Assembly: GCF_026262505.1 (NCBI RefSeq)
Contig: NC_067206.1
Span: forward strand, 28,783,896-28,847,895
Origin: Trichomonas vaginalis G3
Taxonomy: Eukaryota > Parabasalia > Trichomonadida > Trichomonadidae
Direction of reading: 5' to 3'
DNA: 64,000 nt
The position numbers and the translations under genes are program-made. Positions 60,271 through 64,000 of the stretch are shown here, piece after piece (position 1 is the stretch's first letter; the number at the start of each line of letters is the position of its first letter). Under the pieces are notes generated by a model. That model searched no databases. It had not been told where the DNA came from and saw only the letters and a program-made list of their open reading frames with translations.

Positions 60271-60937
60271 TATAAAACCAAAAATAATTGTTATAATTTA
60301 AATGAAGAAGTAATTTAAAACGATTTTTATTTATGATCAAATTTTATATATTTTTTGGATCAATCCATTTTAATAGAATTTATATACTATTCATCTATTA
60401 GTAAACACTACCGTATATTATTTTTTAAGCTATCTTATTTTTTGAACTTTTATTCAACTCTTTGGTCGCAAGAAGAATTGCATGATAAATAAAAACATTT
60501 AATCAAAGTCAATTTTATTTTTCATATTCAAATGGACTGAGTGTTAACATTTAACATTTTTTGCTAATTGTCGTCAAAAATTAGGCGTAAAGCAAAAATT
60601 GATATTTCATATGGTTTTATGATAGATAAGCATTATATTCCCACTCATTATATTCGTAAATTTTGAGGTTTATCCTTCGCTTTTAAGATCATTGAATTTG
60701 ATTTTTATATAAAATAGTTATATATTAGAAAATAATATGAGTTTATGTGATATTATTTTTCAGAAGATTTCATTCTATATGCCTATGAAAAGTACTCTCA
60801 AAACTAACTTTTTTAATTAATTAAATCTAGAATATTGTATTATGTTTAGTATTATTTCATTTTTCTCATTCAATTTAGAATTTACAAATGTCAAAAAATT
60901 GAGAGCTGTCACTTTTGATGAATTTCTGTTTATTACA
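60271..60937 (+). repeat. dispersed repeat R1, direct copy
   Basis: 667 bases matching 12203-12874 in the same orientation, beginning exactly where the inverted copy ends (TATAAAACC). Confidence 0.88.
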
Positions 60938-61116
60938 TTACAAGCTGAAAAAGATATTTTATAATCTAGTTTAATCATAATCTCATTTTTATCAAAAACA
61001 TTATCAAGTCGACTTATGGAGGTTTGACGCTAAAATTTTCCAATTAATTAAAATACAATCTATTCATATAAAATATAATATACGACTTTTGGAGGTTTCA
61101 ATCAAAATTGTCTAAC

Positions 61117-61121
61117 TCACA
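61117..61121 (+). promoter_or_regulatory. Inr-type initiator (TCACA)
   Basis: TCACA with A at 61119, 19 bases before the ATG at 61138. Fits TCA(+1)YW and the usual short Trichomonas 5' leader. Confidence 0.5.
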
Positions 61122-61137
61122 AATCATAAATTTTCAA

Positions 61138-64000
61138 ATGTTCTATCTGCTTTTATATCTTTCTGTTAGCAACGAAGTTACAATACAAGAAGGAATGTCT
61201 ACACTTCAAATTTCTGAATCAATCACTACAATAACTTTTGCGAAACCATTAAAAATTACCGAAATATGCATTTTAAATCCAACAATATTTAAAAACGAAT
61301 ACAATCGTATCTTGGATTCAAACTATGAAAATATTCAATCACTAAAAGTAAAATCCATTTCCGGAACGAAAACTTTATACATATTGTATGTTACAATGAG
61401 CAGAACCAATGGAGTTTCCTTCGTTGTTCTTGATGAGCCAAATAAAAGATACATGATTGATCACTCAAAAATGACCCGGGGTGTAGTTGGTTATGATTTA
61501 ATTGCCGTGTCATATGCAAATTGTAATTTTGAATTTTTTGGATCTAATATTAAAGATTATAATGGAGCAATAGAAGCAGCTGCTATTTTCTATGAAGCTG
61601 ACCAAACTTTTAAACAAGCAAATCAGGCTAAGGATGAATATTCTAGATCCATATATAACTCTAGATATCTTTGGGTGAGTTCTGGAACTACTTATGGTGA
61701 TACTGAGCATAGATCTCATTTTGGGTTATATTTTGAAAGATTTTCAAATAATGGAATGACAATTCCCGAAGGATATAAGCCTGGTGTTTTTAACTCAAAT
61801 GAATATGGAAGAGCAATTTTTGGAGAATATACAGGCTTTAAATACAATCAAATTTCAGTCAATTCTATTGGAGAAAGGAAACAAGTAACATTGAAATCAC
61901 CAGGAGTATATTTCAACAACCAACGTGAACATAGGATATATGTTGTATATATTTCAAATCCACAAGGACTTAAATATGAGGATAAAGATGTTACGAATTT
62001 TGTATATATCAAATTTGGAAAAGAATTTTCATATGACAGTCCAACACGAACAGTTACAATTTTATCCTTTAGAGCGGACCAATGCTATTACCTTTCCATT
62101 CTATATAATGCTGGTGGCTATAGTTACTGGTCTAAAACTGACAATGCAGCTCGAACATCATGTTTGATATCATACAACGACGATCCACATACAGTTACAG
62201 TTGAAACAGATAATGGTAATGTATATACAACTCAACGTTGGAACTCAGTAATTAATACTGAAAATAAGTACTATCCAAAGCAGCCATATACAACGCAATC
62301 TGCAATTGATGTAAATATTCTATGGGACCAAGTGGATCCAAAAAGACGCAAAGTTGGATTTGTTTCTGTAAATTCGCCAAAAATTACCAGAGAAACTCCA
62401 AAGTTGTTTAGTGTAAAAGAAATCTTACCAATGGTTGAAACCGGATCATGCATTGGCTGTACAATGTCACAATTGCAAGTTGATGGTACCTACACACAAA
62501 ATACAGATAAAGTGTATTTAGATATTAAAGACAGTTCAAGTGTATTTATTAGCAACACTAAGAGTTTTGTTCATTTCAATTGGTCTCATCCACAAAAAGT
62601 TATTAGAGAGTTAGGAACACTTTATTTGGAATCTGTTGATGGTAGACCTCATCCAATAACAATTATGTCCAATACTAATTCAATATATCAAAATCCAATC
62701 GAAAAACTATTTATGTTCAATAGTGAGCGAAAGAATTTAATATTTGATGAAGAAGTGACTGTTAAATTTGAAGTTTATAAGCCAGATTTAAGTTCATATT
62801 CAAATATAGAAGTATATGTCAATGGGGCATATAAATCCATTAATCAAGAAACCTCAACATTTACCAATGTCAAGTCCTTTAAAATGAGCTATTCCAATCA
62901 TCTTGTTACAATATATGCCACACCAAATAACAAAAATTCATTCTATAGCCTCTTGGAACAAGGTTTGTGCGGTAGTACAGTAGGAAATGAATATGCCGAT
63001 AGTAATAATAATTTCAATTCAAGGCTTGGATTTAATTCATTATACATTCCTCCAGGCCAGCAGGTATCAATTATCAGGCCAGAAGCCCAGAAACTATTTT
63101 TCTTGGCATTAAACAAAGAAGAATTCTTTGATCAAAATGGTCAAAAGATTGATTCTCAAATTGAAAACTTAGATCATGACCTAGTTATTAAATCATATGA
63201 TCATGTTAGAGTGTTAGAATTTGCAATGATTGATATTTCAGATGCACAACAGTATATCATCATTTACAATTCAGTTCCTAAGACAATAAATCTTGATCAT
63301 AGAGTATTTGATTACAGTTTAACAAAATTAGTTTTATTCTATATACTTGGTCCAGATGACAATCAGTATATAAGAATTAGTTCATATAATTCATACCGTT
63401 TAGGTCAATTTGAAAACTGCGCATATAGACTTCGAAAGTTAGTTTTTAATCCATCGGAATATGATTTAGTAGATTATTTTTCAATATATAGAGGAAATCC
63501 CGATAAACTAACCTATATTCAGCAAAGATTAAGGGATAATAATTTGATTGATGAAATCGTGATTACCAACATCCAGAAAGATTTATATTCTAAAGTGTCT
63601 AAGAAGACTATATATTTAGCACGCAGTAACACTCTAGACTTATATGATTCTAGTGATACTGATATATTAATATGTTCCAATAATGAAATTGTTCCTATCG
63701 TCATTTATAATAATGACAAATTTATTGATGAAAATGGTAATCGATTGTTATCAACTTATGCAAATAAGAAATTGATAACAATATCCAAAAATTCGCCAAT
63801 TTTTAGAGAAGATAGTAGCTCACACCAGATAACAATAATTTGTTATGTTAAGTTAACCGATGTTGATTATATAGAATTCCTTTATTTATCCGGTTCAAAC
63901 ATCTATACATTAAATAAGGAATTGGAAGAAGGTAAAAAGTATGAAATTGTTCCTATTTTTTCATCAACTCGGGGATTTTATGGCTATAAACCGATTAGGG
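61138..64000 (+). CDS. large secreted or surface protein of unknown family (3' end outside window)
   Basis: One frame is open from ATG 61138 to the right edge (954 codons and continuing). The short hydrophobic N-terminus (MFYLLLYLSVSNEVTIQEGM) looks like a signal peptide cut before Asn/Glu. The rest is Asn/Ser/Tyr/Ile-rich and predicted all-beta, with few Cys and no recognised enzyme motif. Repeated themes such as SNP/NSP turns, IYN/IIYNS strands and a VDG(R/T) segment suggest several similar beta domains. Such large extracellular proteins form multigene families in Trichomonas. The membrane anchor, if any, would lie beyond the window. Confidence 0.75.
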   Translation, partial: MFYLLLYLSVSNEVTIQEGMSTLQISESITTITFAKPLKITEICILNPTIFKNEYNRILDSNYENIQSLKVKSISGTKTLYILYVTMSRTNGVSFVVLDEPNKRYMIDHSKMTRGVVGYDLIAVSYANCNFEFFGSNIKDYNGAIEAAAIFYEADQTFKQANQAKDEYSRSIYNSRYLWVSSGTTYGDTEHRSHFGLYFERFSNNGMTIPEGYKPGVFNSNEYGRAIFGEYTGFKYNQISVNSIGERKQVTLKSPGVYFNNQREHRIYVVYISNPQGLKYEDKDVTNFVYIKFGKEFSYDSPTRTVTILSFRADQCYYLSILYNAGGYSYWSKTDNAARTSCLISYNDDPHTVTVETDNGNVYTTQRWNSVINTENKYYPKQPYTTQSAIDVNILWDQVDPKRRKVGFVSVNSPKITRETPKLFSVKEILPMVETGSCIGCTMSQLQVDGTYTQNTDKVYLDIKDSSSVFISNTKSFVHFNWSHPQKVIRELGTLYLESVDGRPHPITIMSNTNSIYQNPIEKLFMFNSERKNLIFDEEVTVKFEVYKPDLSSYSNIEVYVNGAYKSINQETSTFTNVKSFKMSYSNHLVTIYATPNNKNSFYSLLEQGLCGSTVGNEYADSNNNFNSRLGFNSLYIPPGQQVSIIRPEAQKLFFLALNKEEFFDQNGQKIDSQIENLDHDLVIKSYDHVRVLEFAMIDISDAQQYIIIYNSVPKTINLDHRVFDYSLTKLVLFYILGPDDNQYIRISSYNSYRLGQFENCAYRLRKLVFNPSEYDLVDYFSIYRGNPDKLTYIQQRLRDNNLIDEIVITNIQKDLYSKVSKKTIYLARSNTLDLYDSSDTDILICSNNEIVPIVIYNNDKFIDENGNRLLSTYANKKLITISKNSPIFREDSSSHQITIICYVKLTDVDYIEFLYLSGSNIYTLNKELEEGKKYEIVPIFSSTRGFYGYKPIR

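Overview
The window looks like Trichomonas nuclear DNA, most likely T. vaginalis (inference). It is very A+T rich. The genes have no visible introns. Two have TCAYW initiator (Inr)-type sites just before the ATG. Two complete or near-complete Polintons (Mavericks) lie here, an element class that fills much of that genome.

Host left arm (1-11,445): a VPS13-like lipid-transfer gene runs off the left edge on the minus strand. Divergent from it is a broken gene for a surface subtilase-like pseudoenzyme with a P-domain-like region, an EGF module, a Pro/Thr stalk, one membrane helix and a tail.

Nested mobile DNA (about 11,446-59,402): a 14-bp inverted end next to TTAA at 11,446 is mirrored by an inverted end next to TTAA at 59,402. 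Between them are two separated parts of one transposase-like gene. I read this as an old TTAA-target (Kolobok-like) DNA transposon. A Mutator-like transposase gene, a 121-bp tandem repeat and two Polintons have landed inside it. Polinton A (17,038-37,716, 20.7 kb) appears to have inserted into the transposase frame. Polinton B (38,029-58,912, 20.9 kb, with a perfect 6-bp target duplication) inserted 306 bp further on.

The two Polintons are different families. Both carry about 0.85-kb terminal inverted repeats that each contain a whole unknown gene. Both have a protein-primed polymerase, an integrase, a packaging ATPase, capsid genes and a phage-like fibre with the same C-terminal domain. A has a long intact polymerase, a KilA-N gene and a collagen-bearing fibre. 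B has an HNH module within its polymerase, a Prim-Pol/SF3 helicase framed by a 91-bp inverted repeat, a tRNA-like sequence and paired amphipathic small proteins. Both elements are broken in several genes and are treated as fossils. Across both runs a set of short G+C-rich double hairpins, several inside open frames, plus a shared 45-50 bp palindromic motif.

Host right arm (59,403-64,000): a fold-back (head-to-head) repeat related to a copy at 12.2 kb, then a large secreted or surface-type gene of unknown family that runs off the right edge.
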